Program-made: the position numbers and the translations under genes
Shown: positions 49,213 through 57,949 of the stretch, in pieces
How positions within the stretch are numbered: the first letter of the stretch is position 1
How the letters are laid out: each line of letters starts with the position of its first letter
Source of the DNA: Gammaproteobacteria bacterium
Lineage (GTDB): Bacteria; Pseudomonadota; Gammaproteobacteria; JABHGC01
Direction of reading: 5' to 3'
DNA: 64,000 nucleotides
NCBI GenBank assembly: GCA_027077805.1
Contig: JALWTS010000031.1
Location: 62,001-126,000, forward strand
Notes under the pieces: generated by a model
Databases searched by the model: none
What the model saw: only the letters and a program-made list of their open reading frames with translations
Told to the model about the DNA's origin: nothing

Positions 49213-50016
49213 TTATTCTCCTTTGGGTAGTTTTGATAACTGTTTTTTTGCCAAATGGGCAGAGACAGAATTAGGAAACACTTGGATCAATTCCGACCAA
49301 GTTGTTTTGGCTTGTTGTAATTGCCCAGTTTCATAAAAAATTTGTCCTATTTTTAATTTAGCATTAGATAGCTTACTATGCTGGGGAAATTTTTGTATCA
49401 ATCGCTGAAACCAAGTTAAGGCGGATTCAAAATCACTTGTTACATAGTAAGTTTCAGCTAACCAGTAATAAAAGTCAGGATATTGCTGATTGCTATCTTG
49501 AGCAATCAATTGCTGTAGCATATCAATAACTTGTTGATATTTCTTTTGTTTTAGTAATAATAAAATTTGTTGATAAGACTGTTCAAAATTTATGGTAGAT
49601 GATGCTGATTGCTCAGATTGTGTCGCAATTATCGCGTTTGAATCATCTGAATCAGTGGATTGCTTTGATTTTATGGGAGTGCTTATGGATGGTATGGCAT
49701 CCGACGGCTGAGACGGCAACTTATCTATAGCCACATAAATATCATGTTGCCGACGTTCGATTTGTTGTAATTGATAACGCTGTTGCTCAATATCCCCTCT
49801 TAATTGAGCAAGCTCTTGTTGCAACTGTTGTACTTTTTGCAATAGCTGAATCAGTCCTTGGCTATCAATCACCCGTTCTAATCGTAATAATCGTTTTTCA
49901 ATACTATTGTTAGCAGTGTTATTAGTCGTAGTTATTGTGTTATAGGTCGTTGCTGTTCCCGCAACCGTAACAAAACTCAAGCATAATAAAGCCAAAAGCA
50001 TTAAATATCGAAACAT
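49213..50016 (-). CDS. cpoB: Cell division coordinator CpoB (YbgF)
   Basis: 267 residues from the ATG at 50016 behind AGGGAAT (a TTG at 50052 is less likely). Signal peptide about 1-20; N-terminal coiled coil with LQQLRGDIEQQRYQL (about 55-90); linker; C-terminal TPR repeats (about 145-265) with KYQQVIDMLQQL and DFESALTWFQ. Couples outer-membrane constriction to peptidoglycan synthesis with Tol-Pal. Gene order tolB-pal-cpoB is as expected. Confidence 0.9.
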   Translation of the reverse strand: MFRYLMLLALLCLSFVTVAGTATTYNTITTTNNTANNSIEKRLLRLERVIDSQGLIQLLQKVQQLQQELAQLRGDIEQQRYQLQQIERRQHDIYVAIDKLPSQPSDAIPSISTPIKSKQSTDSDDSNAIIATQSEQSASSTINFEQSYQQILLLLKQKKYQQVIDMLQQLIAQDSNQQYPDFYYWLAETYYVTSDFESALTWFQRLIQKFPQHSKLSNAKLKIGQIFYETGQLQQAKTTWSELIQVFPNSVSAHLAKKQLSKLPKGE

Positions 50017-50067
50017 AAATAAATTCCCTAGCGTAATATTAAAACAACCCAAACGATCATTTAATAT

Positions 50068-50742
50068 TTAGTTAATATAAACAATGACGACTCGTCGATT
50101 TAATTTCCATGCTGATTCATCATGACCATCGACTGCGGGCATTTCTTCCCCATAACTAATCATTTGAATTTGATTAGGCGAAACACCTTGTAACAATAAA
50201 CTTTGATAGACCGACTGAGCCCGTCTTTCGCCTAAACCAATATTAAATTCACGACTCCCTCTTTCATCCGTATGCCCTTCTAATTCAATCATTGCTTGCG
50301 GATTATCTAATAAATATTGCCCATGATATTGAATAATTGTCTGATACTCACTCGCAATTTGATCACTATTATAATCAAAATAGATAATTTTATCCGATAA
50401 AGGGTTATTTTGATCATCAGAAAATGGATCCAGATCGGATTGTGATACAGATGATATGTTTTGATGTTGATGTTGATCGGTATAATCGGACTGATTTTGT
50501 AAATTACTCTCCAACTGTCCCATAGTTAAATTATTTTGATCTTGATAAGCGAGTGTATCCGCTTGATCTTGATGTTGTGGTGGGATTCTTGGTTTAAACT
50601 GAGTTTGTGCCTGTGTTGAAATACTTTTATCTTCAACTTCAACCCCAACGTGTTCATCATCCTGATGTTGTTTATCAAACAATGAACAAGCACTTATTGC
50701 AAACATTAGAACTAAGGACGTCATCACATTAATTAATTTCAT
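50068..50742 (-). CDS. pal: Peptidoglycan-associated lipoprotein Pal
   Basis: 224 residues. Signal peptide with lipobox ISAC (Cys at about 19). A long Gln/Asp-rich linker (about 25-110) leads to the OmpA-like domain: IIYFDYNSDQI, ELEGHTDERGSREFNIGLGERRA, and RRVVIVYIN at the end. It tethers the outer membrane to peptidoglycan and binds TolB. The linker is longer than in E. coli Pal (about 173 residues in all). Translation starts behind a row of four AGAGG-type sites (see repeat 50749). Confidence 0.95.
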   Translation of the reverse strand: MKLINVMTSLVLMFAISACSLFDKQHQDDEHVGVEVEDKSISTQAQTQFKPRIPPQHQDQADTLAYQDQNNLTMGQLESNLQNQSDYTDQHQHQNISSVSQSDLDPFSDDQNNPLSDKIIYFDYNSDQIASEYQTIIQYHGQYLLDNPQAMIELEGHTDERGSREFNIGLGERRAQSVYQSLLLQGVSPNQIQMISYGEEMPAVDGHDESAWKLNRRVVIVYIN

Positions 50743-50748
50743 ACTTTC

Positions 50749-50776
50749 ACCTCTTACCTCTTACCCCTTACCTCTT
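50749..50776 (-). repeat. Four tandem heptanucleotides forming a row of Shine-Dalgarno sites before pal
   Basis: Minus strand: AAGAGGT, AAGGGGT, AAGAGGT, AAGAGGT in tandem, then GAAAGTATG of pal. The first unit codes the last residues and stop of tolB (AAG AGG TAA). Each unit contains AGAGG or AGGGG; the last is at usable distance from the pal ATG at 50742. Confidence 0.9.
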
Positions 50777-52057
50777 ATCATAAGGAGACCATACAGGCTC
50801 TCTCACACTACCTTGTTGTACTCGTAAATTTTGATGAACTTGCCCATCAACTGACACAGCAGCAACAATACCATTTTGCTGTGCTTGTGTGGCATACAAT
50901 ATCATAGAACCATTGGGAGCAAAACTAGGCGATTCATCTAATTTACCTTGGGTTAATATTTTTAATTGTTTACTACTTAACTCAAGCACTGCGATCCGAA
51001 AATCTTGATTCACTTGATGGACGAATGCCAATAATTTACCATTGGGCGCAAAACTAGCACTCGCATTATATTTGCCCTCAAAGGTTAAACGTTGAATACC
51101 CCCCCCTTGCATTGATATTTTATATAATTGTGGACTACCACCACGATCTGAGGTAAATACAATGCTACGACCATCAGGCGACCAAACCGCTTCTGTATCG
51201 ATAGCATGATGTCGAGTTAATTGTTGTAATTGTCCTGTATTTAATTGCAGAATATAAATATCTGGATTATTGCCTTTCGATAAGGTTAAGGCTAAATAAC
51301 GACCATCAGGCGACCATGCGGGTGCGCCATTAATCCCTGCAAAAGCTGTAATTTTCTGGCGTTTACCTGTCGCAAGTTCTTGAATATAAATAGCAGAGTG
51401 CCGATTTTCAAACGAAACATACGCAAGTTTACTACCATCCGGCGACCATGCAGGCGACATTAATGGTTTCGCAGAACGTACCGTACTTTGTGCTTGTTGT
51501 CCATCCGCATCTGCAATCTGAAGCTCATACAAAGTTTTATCGGCTTGACGATAGGAAGTAATATAGGCAATTTTGGTCGTAAATACGCCTTTCTGCCCTA
51601 ATAATTTTTCATAAATCAGATCACTAATTCTATGTGCGGTATGTCGCAAGTAACGTTGTGGACTAGGAATAGTAAAACCCATAATCTGTTGGACACGAAT
51701 CACATCAAAAACCCGAAATTGTACCTCATATTCTTGTGGATTGATTTTTTTAATTTGACCTAATAGCAAATTTTCCACACCTTGTTGTCGCCAATATGCT
51801 ATATCAGGTTGCTCAATTGTTTGATCTGACAAATTAGCGGTGGTCGTTAGCTGGAAACGCCCACTACGCCGTAAATCATCACGAATAATTTGTGCTAAAT
51901 TCTGATCCACTAAACCATCACTATTAAAATCAGGAATAGTAATAGGCACGGCAGAAACGACACCTTGGGTAATTTCTAAGGTTAAGGGTGCCGATGATAC
52001 GAATACCATCCAAAACAATCCAATTATCACCACACTAAGCTTTTGGCTTAAAAACAA
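50768..52057 (-). CDS. tolB: Tol-Pal system periplasmic protein TolB
   Basis: 429 residues; signal peptide about 1-22. N-terminal alpha/beta domain (about 25-160), then a six-bladed beta-propeller shown by repeats of SPAWSPDGSKLAYVSFE, GAPAWSPDGRYLAL and EAVWSPDGRSIVFTSDRGG. Binds Pal and TolA. The start is TTG at 52057 behind AAGGAG; the next Met is too far inside the signal peptide. The stop lies within the heptamer row upstream of pal. Confidence 0.95.
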   Translation of the reverse strand: MFLSQKLSVVIIGLFWMVFVSSAPLTLEITQGVVSAVPITIPDFNSDGLVDQNLAQIIRDDLRRSGRFQLTTTANLSDQTIEQPDIAYWRQQGVENLLLGQIKKINPQEYEVQFRVFDVIRVQQIMGFTIPSPQRYLRHTAHRISDLIYEKLLGQKGVFTTKIAYITSYRQADKTLYELQIADADGQQAQSTVRSAKPLMSPAWSPDGSKLAYVSFENRHSAIYIQELATGKRQKITAFAGINGAPAWSPDGRYLALTLSKGNNPDIYILQLNTGQLQQLTRHHAIDTEAVWSPDGRSIVFTSDRGGSPQLYKISMQGGGIQRLTFEGKYNASASFAPNGKLLAFVHQVNQDFRIAVLELSSKQLKILTQGKLDESPSFAPNGSMILYATQAQQNGIVAAVSVDGQVHQNLRVQQGSVREPVWSPYDKR

Positions 52058-52102
52058 CCTTATTCTCCTTAATAAGTTATTAAAATTATCGAGTTATAGT
52101 TT

Positions 52103-53263
52103 TCAAACTTCAGGATTAAAATTAAAACGTAATTCCTGAAATTGCTGGTATAGTTCTTGTTCCTGAGGCAGAGGTAAGGGTGAGGCACGATAAACCGCCT
52201 TTTCGGCAGATCGGTCAAAAACCTGATTCCCACTGCTTCGAATGACTTTGGCAGATAATACTTTACCTTGAGGATCGACTCTAACTGACATTAAACAGGA
52301 TAAACCATGCGTTGATAATCCTAAAGGTCGATACCAATTTTGATTAATGGTTTGGACAATTAAACGACCATAATACTGTACTTGTTGTTGTTGATATTCT
52401 TGTGCTAATTGTTCTTCTAAGGCTTTTTCTCTGGCAAGCTGTTCTCGTTGCTTACGTTCTTCCGCTTTACGTTTCGCTTCGGCTTGGGCTTGTTTTTTAC
52501 GTTCTTCTGCCTTACGTTTTCTTTCGGCGTCGGCTTGTTCTCGTTTTTTACGTTCTTCTGCTTTGCGTTTTCTTTCGGCGTCGGCTTGGGCTTGTTTTTT
52601 ACGTTCTTCTGCCTTACGTTTTCTTTCGGCGTCAGCTTGTTCTCGTTTTTTACGTTCTTCTGCTTTACGTTTTCTTTCAGCGTCGGCTTGTTCTCGTTTT
52701 TTACGTTCTTCTGCTTTACGTTTTCTTTCAGCGTCGGCTTGTTCTTGTTTTTTACGTTCTTCTGCTTTGCGTTTTCTTTCAGCGTCGGCTTGGGCTTGTT
52801 TCTGATGTTCGATTGCTTTGCGTTTTCTTTCGGCGTCAGCTTGGGCTTGTTTCTGATGTTCGATTGCTTTGCGTTTTCTTTCGGCGTCAGCTTGGGCTTG
52901 TTTCTGATGTTCGATTGCTTTGCGTTTTCTTTCGGCGTCGGCTTGGGCTTGTTTCTGATGTTCGATTGCTTTGCGTTTTTTTTCCTGTTCAGCTTTTTTA
53001 CGTTGTAGTTCTTCTTTTTCCTGTTGTTGCTTTTTACGTTCGGCTGCTTGGCGTTTGTTCTCAACATCTAACGGTTGTTGTTTTAACTGTTCTAAGACAA
53101 CAGATTCATCAAATAACTTAGCATGAACTATGGGCAGTTGTGGCAAAACGGAATCTTTCGGTTTAATCCAATCTAAATTCAGCGTTAAGACCACAATTAA
53201 AAGCAAATGCAAAAATAATGATCCAATAAATGCCACAGGTTGTTGTTGGATATGCTTCCACAT
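52103..53263 (-). CDS. tolA: TolA, inner-membrane energising protein of Tol-Pal
   Basis: 386 residues. Domain I: membrane segment about 13-31 with SxxLHxxLL (SLFLHLLLI). Domain II: long helix, mostly 17-residue repeats of Lys/Arg/Gln/Ala/Glu (about 97-265). Domain III: globular C-terminus (about 290-386) with GLSCLMSVRVDPQGKVLSAKVI, the TonB/TolA-like fold. Spans the periplasm and couples TolQR to TolB/Pal. The C-terminus ends in FNFNPEV. Confidence 0.93.
   Translation of the reverse strand: MWKHIQQQPVAFIGSLFLHLLLIVVLTLNLDWIKPKDSVLPQLPIVHAKLFDESVVLEQLKQQPLDVENKRQAAERKKQQQEKEELQRKKAEQEKKRKAIEHQKQAQADAERKRKAIEHQKQAQADAERKRKAIEHQKQAQADAERKRKAIEHQKQAQADAERKRKAEERKKQEQADAERKRKAEERKKREQADAERKRKAEERKKREQADAERKRKAEERKKQAQADAERKRKAEERKKREQADAERKRKAEERKKQAQAEAKRKAEERKQREQLAREKALEEQLAQEYQQQQVQYYGRLIVQTINQNWYRPLGLSTHGLSCLMSVRVDPQGKVLSAKVIRSSGNQVFDRSAEKAVYRASPLPLPQEQELYQQFQELRFNFNPEV
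52469..52975 (-). repeat. 51-bp tandem repeat array coding for TolA domain II
   Basis: Nine near-perfect 17-codon units and one degraded unit. Four begin IEHQKQAQADAERKRKA, then five EERKK-type units, in two distinct sub-blocks. High DNA identity between units implies recent expansion. It makes several long spurious open frames on both strands. Confidence 0.9.
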
Positions 53264-53309
53264 AAGATCAAATTCCAGTCAAATAAAGTATGATGTATAA
53301 AATATAAAC

Positions 53310-53732
53310 TTATTCCGTAGGTGATTTTGTCATTAAGCCCAGCTTATCAATTCCTGCTTGTTGTAATACACTCATAATTTCAACGACTTTACCATAAGGC
53401 ACTTCGGTATCCCCACGAATTAAGATATCCGTTTGCGGTTCTAATTTTAATAATGCGATTAATCGTTGCAATAGTAAGTTTTGATTGATGGTAACCTGCC
53501 CCTTTTGTTCAATACTAAGATAGTATTTTCCTTGTTTATCTACGGTTAAAACTACGGGTTCAGATTTACTGTCAATTAGATTCGCCGTTGCTTGTGGTAG
53601 CGCTACTTTGACACCTTGCGTTAATAATGGTGCGGTAATCATAAAAATCACTAATAATACCAACATAACATCAATATAAGGTACGATGTTAATTTGGGAT
53701 AAAGGTTGCCTTTTAGAACGATTAGATGCCAT
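53310..53732 (-). CDS. tolR: TolR
   Basis: 140 residues. One membrane segment (about 20-40) with the proton-path Asp in NIVPYIDVMLVLLVIFMI; periplasmic domain from about 45. Part of the TolQR ion-driven motor. Starts 1 nt from the tolQ stop. Confidence 0.95.
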   Translation of the reverse strand: MASNRSKRQPLSQINIVPYIDVMLVLLVIFMITAPLLTQGVKVALPQATANLIDSKSEPVVLTVDKQGKYYLSIEQKGQVTINQNLLLQRLIALLKLEPQTDILIRGDTEVPYGKVVEIMSVLQQAGIDKLGLMTKSPTE

Positions 53733-53733
53733 A

Positions 53734-54408
53734 TTATTTCACTTTTGCGGTACTACGTTGAAAAATTGTTAAACATTCTTCTAAAAACACTTCATAACGA
53801 TTTTCTAATTTATCAACGTCACTAGAAAATCTATTATAGGCAATCACCGCAGGAATAGCGGCAAATAAACCAATCGCCGTTGCTACTAGTGCTTCAGCAA
53901 TGCCAGGTGCGACTAAGGCTAAAGTCGCATGTTCAACATGACCTAAAGCAAGAAAGGCATTCATAATTCCCCAAACCGTACCAAATAAACCAATATAAGG
54001 ACTGGTAGAACCGACTGTGGCTAAAAAAGTCAGATATTGTTCAAGTTCATTGATTTCTCTTGCTAAAGCCACCCGCATCATGCGACTGACTATGGTCATT
54101 TTATCTAAACCATATTGCGAAGCTCGGGATAATTCTTCAAAGCCTGTCATAAAGATTTGTTCCATACCTGAACAATCTTGCTTTTTTGCCTGTATGTCTT
54201 GGTATAACTCATTTAAATTGCCACCTGACCAAAAGCTTTGTTCAAACTGTTCCGCTTTTTGGTTCGCTTGTTTAAATAATTTCATCCGTGAAAAAATCAT
54301 CGTCCATGAAGCAACAGATGCAAATAATAACACTAACATGACGAGTTGTACGACTAAACTGGCATTCCAGACCAATTGTACGATTGATAATTCATTGCCC
54401 AATGTCAT
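53734..54408 (-). CDS. tolQ: TolQ
   Basis: 224 residues, three membrane segments (about 15-38, 132-155, 168-190) of the MotA/TolQ/ExbB family. Blocks: SWTMIFSRMKLFKQA, TVGSTSPYIGLFGTVWGIM, GIAEALVATAIGLFAAIPAVIAYN. The 4-bp overlap with ybgC shows translational coupling. Confidence 0.96.
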   Translation of the reverse strand: MTLGNELSIVQLVWNASLVVQLVMLVLLFASVASWTMIFSRMKLFKQANQKAEQFEQSFWSGGNLNELYQDIQAKKQDCSGMEQIFMTGFEELSRASQYGLDKMTIVSRMMRVALAREINELEQYLTFLATVGSTSPYIGLFGTVWGIMNAFLALGHVEHATLALVAPGIAEALVATAIGLFAAIPAVIAYNRFSSDVDKLENRYEVFLEECLTIFQRSTAKVK

Positions 54409-54800
54409 TCCTCCTTAAGAAAATTTGGTAATGCTTGTGGACGAAATGAGTTTGCATCAACACATGCAATTTCAACCTCAGCCTGACAGGCTAATTGCTG
54501 GTTAGCTTCAAAAGTAATTTGCTGCTGAAACCAACAACGAATCTTACTGCGTTTCGCAATCACAACCGATACCAACAATTGGTCATCCAGTTTTGCGGAA
54601 CGCTTAAAGTCAATATTCACCTTACTGACCACAAAAAGTTGCTGATGTTCTAAAGCAAATTGTTGTTGACTCATGCCTTTTTCACGCAACCATTCCGTTC
54701 TAGCACGTTCCAAAAATTTCAAATAATTCGCATAATACACCACACCACCCGCATCAGTATCCTCATAATACACCCTGACAGGCCAATAAAAAACATCCAT
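54405..54800 (-). CDS. ybgC: Acyl-CoA thioesterase YbgC
   Basis: 131-residue hotdog-fold thioesterase. VYYEDTDAGGVVYYANYLKFLERARTEWL (about 10-38, in segments) holds the catalytic Asp. Usual first gene of the tol-pal operon; here its ATG overlaps the ruvB stop (TAATG). Confidence 0.95.
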   Translation of the reverse strand: MDVFYWPVRVYYEDTDAGGVVYYANYLKFLERARTEWLREKGMSQQQFALEHQQLFVVSKVNIDFKRSAKLDDQLLVSVVIAKRSKIRCWFQQQITFEANQQLACQAEVEIACVDANSFRPQALPNFLKEE

Positions 54801-55843
54801 TAGATTACCTGTTGATCCAAATTATCAAATAAATCTTGTTTGCTACTTGCTTGTAAACCAAAATGCAAATAGGCATTTTTGGTGCTGACTCGTCCTCGTG
54901 GGGTTCGCATGATAAACCCTTGTTGAATGAGATAAGGCTCGATCACATCTTCAATCGTACCACGCTCTTCTCCAATGGCAGCGGATAAACTATCCACACC
55001 GACTGGCCCACCGTCAAATTTTTCCATAATAGCCAATAATAATTTTCTATCCATTAGATCAAAGCCATACTGATCGACATTGAGCAAATCCATGGCTCGT
55101 TTAGCAATAGACTCTGTTACCCGACCATCGGCTTTAACTTCGGCATAATCTCGTACTCGTCGTAATAAACGATTAGCAATTCTAGGTGTGCCTCTAGCAC
55201 GTCTAGCAATTTCTAATGCCCCTTCTTCCAAGATTCTGACTTGTAATATATCCGCAGAACGAATAATAATGCTTGCCAAATCATTAACAGAATAAAATTC
55301 TAAACGCTGTACAATACCAAACCTATCTCGCAAAGGTGAGGTTAATAATCCTGCTCGAGTAGTCGCTCCAACTAAGGTAAAAGGCGGTAAATCTAATTTA
55401 ATCGAACGAGCCGCAGGACCATCACCAATCATAATATCTAACTGGTAATCTTCCATGGCAGGATATAATACTTCTTCGACCACAGGGGATAAACGGTGAA
55501 TTTCATCAATAAATAATAAATCATGGGGTTCTAAATTGGTTAATAAGGCCGCTAAATCCCCCGGTTTTTCCAAAACCGGTCCAGAAGTCTGCTTGAGATT
55601 CACCTGCATTTCATTCGCAATAATATGGGATAAGGTCGTTTTACCTAAACCGGGTGGGCCAAAGATTAATACATGATCCAAAGCCTCCTTACGAGCTTTA
55701 GCCGCATTGACAAAAATATCCATTTGTTCGGAAACAACAGGCTGACCAATATAATCTTTTAAGGTTTGAGGACGAATCGCACGATCTTGTGCTTCTTCAT
55801 GGGATAAAGCTTGTGCCGTAATTAAGCGATCTTCTTGTTTCAT
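54800..55843 (-). CDS. ruvB: Holliday junction branch migration helicase RuvB
   Basis: 347 residues; hexameric AAA+ motor. Walker [15 protein letters not shown] (about 61-74), Walker [10 protein letters not shown], sensor [11 protein letters not shown], arginine finger in [10 protein letters not shown], winged helix with [15 protein letters not shown] and RTPRGR at the end. Its stop overlaps ybgC. Between ruvB and ruvA lie 82 bp. Confidence 0.97.
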   Translation of the reverse strand: MKQEDRLITAQALSHEEAQDRAIRPQTLKDYIGQPVVSEQMDIFVNAAKARKEALDHVLIFGPPGLGKTTLSHIIANEMQVNLKQTSGPVLEKPGDLAALLTNLEPHDLLFIDEIHRLSPVVEEVLYPAMEDYQLDIMIGDGPAARSIKLDLPPFTLVGATTRAGLLTSPLRDRFGIVQRLEFYSVNDLASIIIRSADILQVRILEEGALEIARRARGTPRIANRLLRRVRDYAEVKADGRVTESIAKRAMDLLNVDQYGFDLMDRKLLLAIMEKFDGGPVGVDSLSAAIGEERGTIEDVIEPYLIQQGFIMRTPRGRVSTKNAYLHFGLQASSKQDLFDNLDQQVI

Positions 55844-55925
55844 ACAACAAATGGGGACAAATTTTTAATGGGTCATAAAAAAATATTATCACACTTATAA
55901 TCAAAAAACTAGTCATATAAATTGC

Positions 55926-56525
55926 CTAACTCATCGTGCTTTTCAAAGCCAAACGAATCATCTCTTGTGAACTTAATGGCTGTGATTTTAATGGATTAAT
56001 CATTTGTTGGGCTTGGGACGCGGGATAGCCTAGTGCCATTAAAGCATCAATGGCATCTTGAACATCATTGACTTCGGTTAAACCCGCCACAGCAACCGTT
56101 GGATCCGCAACTGCACTGCTATCGACATTTTTAACTTTATCTTTTAATTCAATCACTAAACGTTGTGCGGTTTTTTTCCCTACCCCTGGCAAACGAATTA
56201 AACTGCTAACATCTTGCTGTTGTACACAAATAATAAAATCAGTCAAACTCATACTCGATAAAATCGCCAATGCTAATTTCGCCCCAACGCCACTGATTTT
56301 TAATAAATCTCGAAAAAAATCCCTATCGGTTTTATTCGCAAAGGCATACAGGCTATGCGCATCTTCTCGCACCGCTAAATGGGTATAAACGGCTAATTCT
56401 TGCCCGATTTCAACTTGATAAAAAATTGTCATAGGTGCTTGCAATTCATAACCGACACCATTGACATTTAATAATAATATGGGCGGATGTTTTTCTAACA
56501 CATTACCTTTCAACCATCCAATCAT
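55926..56525 (-). CDS. ruvA: Holliday junction branch migration protein RuvA
   Basis: 199 residues; tetramer that binds the four-way junction. Domain I (1-62), domain II with two HhH motifs (LLKISGVGAKLALAIL and LIRLPGVGKKTAQRLVIELK), domain III (about 150-199) that contacts RuvB. ATGA overlap with ruvC. Confidence 0.97.
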   Translation of the reverse strand: MIGWLKGNVLEKHPPILLLNVNGVGYELQAPMTIFYQVEIGQELAVYTHLAVREDAHSLYAFANKTDRDFFRDLLKISGVGAKLALAILSSMSLTDFIICVQQQDVSSLIRLPGVGKKTAQRLVIELKDKVKNVDSSAVADPTVAVAGLTEVNDVQDAIDALMALGYPASQAQQMINPLKSQPLSSQEMIRLALKSTMS

Positions 56526-57064
56526 CGCAATCGTCCTCCTCTGACTTTCAATGTATGAGGATAATTTGAATTGGCACTACCCATGCCAATCATATTGGCC
56601 GTATGATTAAGATAATGATGGGTTAAGGCAATGGCTAAAGCATCGGAAGTATCCACTTGTAATTTTCCCGTAAGATTTAATAAGATTTTTACCATATGTT
56701 GCACTTGCAATTTATCGGCACTCCCTTTGCCAACCACTGCCTGTTTAATTTGCCTTGGGGTATATTCAAATATTTCTAGATCACTAAGCACTGCCACACA
56801 AATCGCTGTCCCTCTGGCATGACCTAATTTTAAAGCAGCATCGACATTTTTTGAAACAAATACCTGCTCAATGGATAATTGTTGCGGTTGGTATGCTTGA
56901 ATCACAAATTCTAACTGTTGGAAAATAATTTTTAAACGTTGCGGTAATGGTTCAGATTTTAAGCGAATACAACCACTCGTTACATGACTGACTGTTTGTT
57001 TTTCGGCATCAATAATACCATATCCCATAATCCTTGATCCCGGATCAACGCCTAAAATTCGCAT
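56522..57064 (-). CDS. ruvC: Holliday junction resolvase RuvC
   Basis: 180 residues. Active-site acids: Asp7 (ILGVDPGSRIMGYGI), Glu in LSIEQVFVSKN, and the pair in DTSDALAIALTHHY. Cuts Holliday junctions with RuvAB. It lies 8 bp after yebC. The C-terminal tail is Asn/Ser/Arg-rich. Confidence 0.97.
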   Translation of the reverse strand: MRILGVDPGSRIMGYGIIDAEKQTVSHVTSGCIRLKSEPLPQRLKIIFQQLEFVIQAYQPQQLSIEQVFVSKNVDAALKLGHARGTAICVAVLSDLEIFEYTPRQIKQAVVGKGSADKLQVQHMVKILLNLTGKLQVDTSDALAIALTHHYLNHTANMIGMGSANSNYPHTLKVRGGRLR

Positions 57065-57072
57065 AAGATAAA

Positions 57073-57798
57073 TTACTCAACAATATCAGCATTAGAATAA
57101 ACATTTTGCACATCATCTAAATCTTCTAAGGCATCTAAAAACCGTAACATTTTTTCCGCCTCTTCGCCTTCTAAGGTTTGCGTCGTTGATGCTTGCATTG
57201 TTACTTCCGAATGAACAGGGACTAAACCTGCTTTGACCAAGGCTTGATGCACTTCTTCCCAAGCATCCGCTGAGGTAATGACTTCAATCGCCCCATCATC
57301 ATGAGTAAGCAAATCATCGGCACCCGCCTCTAAAGCCACATCCATAATTTGTTCCTCATCAAACTCATTAGAAAATATCACAATGCCTAGACGAGAAAAC
57401 AAATAACTGACCGAACCATCGGTCCCTAAATTTCCCCCTGCTTTAGAAAAAGCATGACGCACTTCGGCAACAGTACGATTACGATTATCCGTCAAACAAT
57501 CCACCATGACCGCAATACCATTAGGCCCATACCCTTCATAGCGTACTTCTTCATAATTTTCCCCATCCAAATCACCGCTACCACGTTTAATGGCACGTTC
57601 TACGGTATCTCTAGTCATATTGTTACTAAGGGCTTTATCTACGGCTGCTCTTAAACGAGGATTCGCCTGCACATCACCGCCACCCATGCGAGCAGCCACG
57701 GTAATCTCTCGGATCAGCTTAGTAAAAACTTTCCCCCGTTTGGCATCTTGTGCTTTTTTACGATGTTGAATATTCGCCCATTTACTATGTCCTGCCAT
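57073..57798 (-). CDS. yebC: YebC/PmpR family protein
   Basis: 241 residues from the ATG at 57798 (a TTG one codon upstream is also in frame). [23 protein letters not shown] start, then [23 protein letters not shown]. Members regulate transcription or relieve ribosome stalling; the type upstream of ruvC is standard in gammaproteobacteria. First gene of the leftward ruv-tol run; 148 bp to the divergent fumarase. Confidence 0.95.
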   Translation of the reverse strand: MAGHSKWANIQHRKKAQDAKRGKVFTKLIREITVAARMGGGDVQANPRLRAAVDKALSNNMTRDTVERAIKRGSGDLDGENYEEVRYEGYGPNGIAVMVDCLTDNRNRTVAEVRHAFSKAGGNLGTDGSVSYLFSRLGIVIFSNEFDEEQIMDVALEAGADDLLTHDDGAIEVITSADAWEEVHQALVKAGLVPVHSEVTMQASTTQTLEGEEAEKMLRFLDALEDLDDVQNVYSNADIVE

Positions 57799-57949
57799 CA
57801 ATGCTTCCTTTGTTTAAAATTCCCATTTTAACATATCCAATGAGCTTAGGTCATGCCAACATGATCCACAATTCACCAGAAAATCAAAATGTCGCTTAGT
57901 TGAAGATAATCTAAAATTAAAATATCTCTATCTATTTTGAAAATAAATA

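Noticed and set aside
52402-53121. Plus-strand open frame of 239 codons and several others over tolA
   Set aside because: They lie opposite the 51-bp repeats of tolA, are low-complexity (Phe/Leu/Val/Arg) and vanish outside the repeat; shadows of the real gene.
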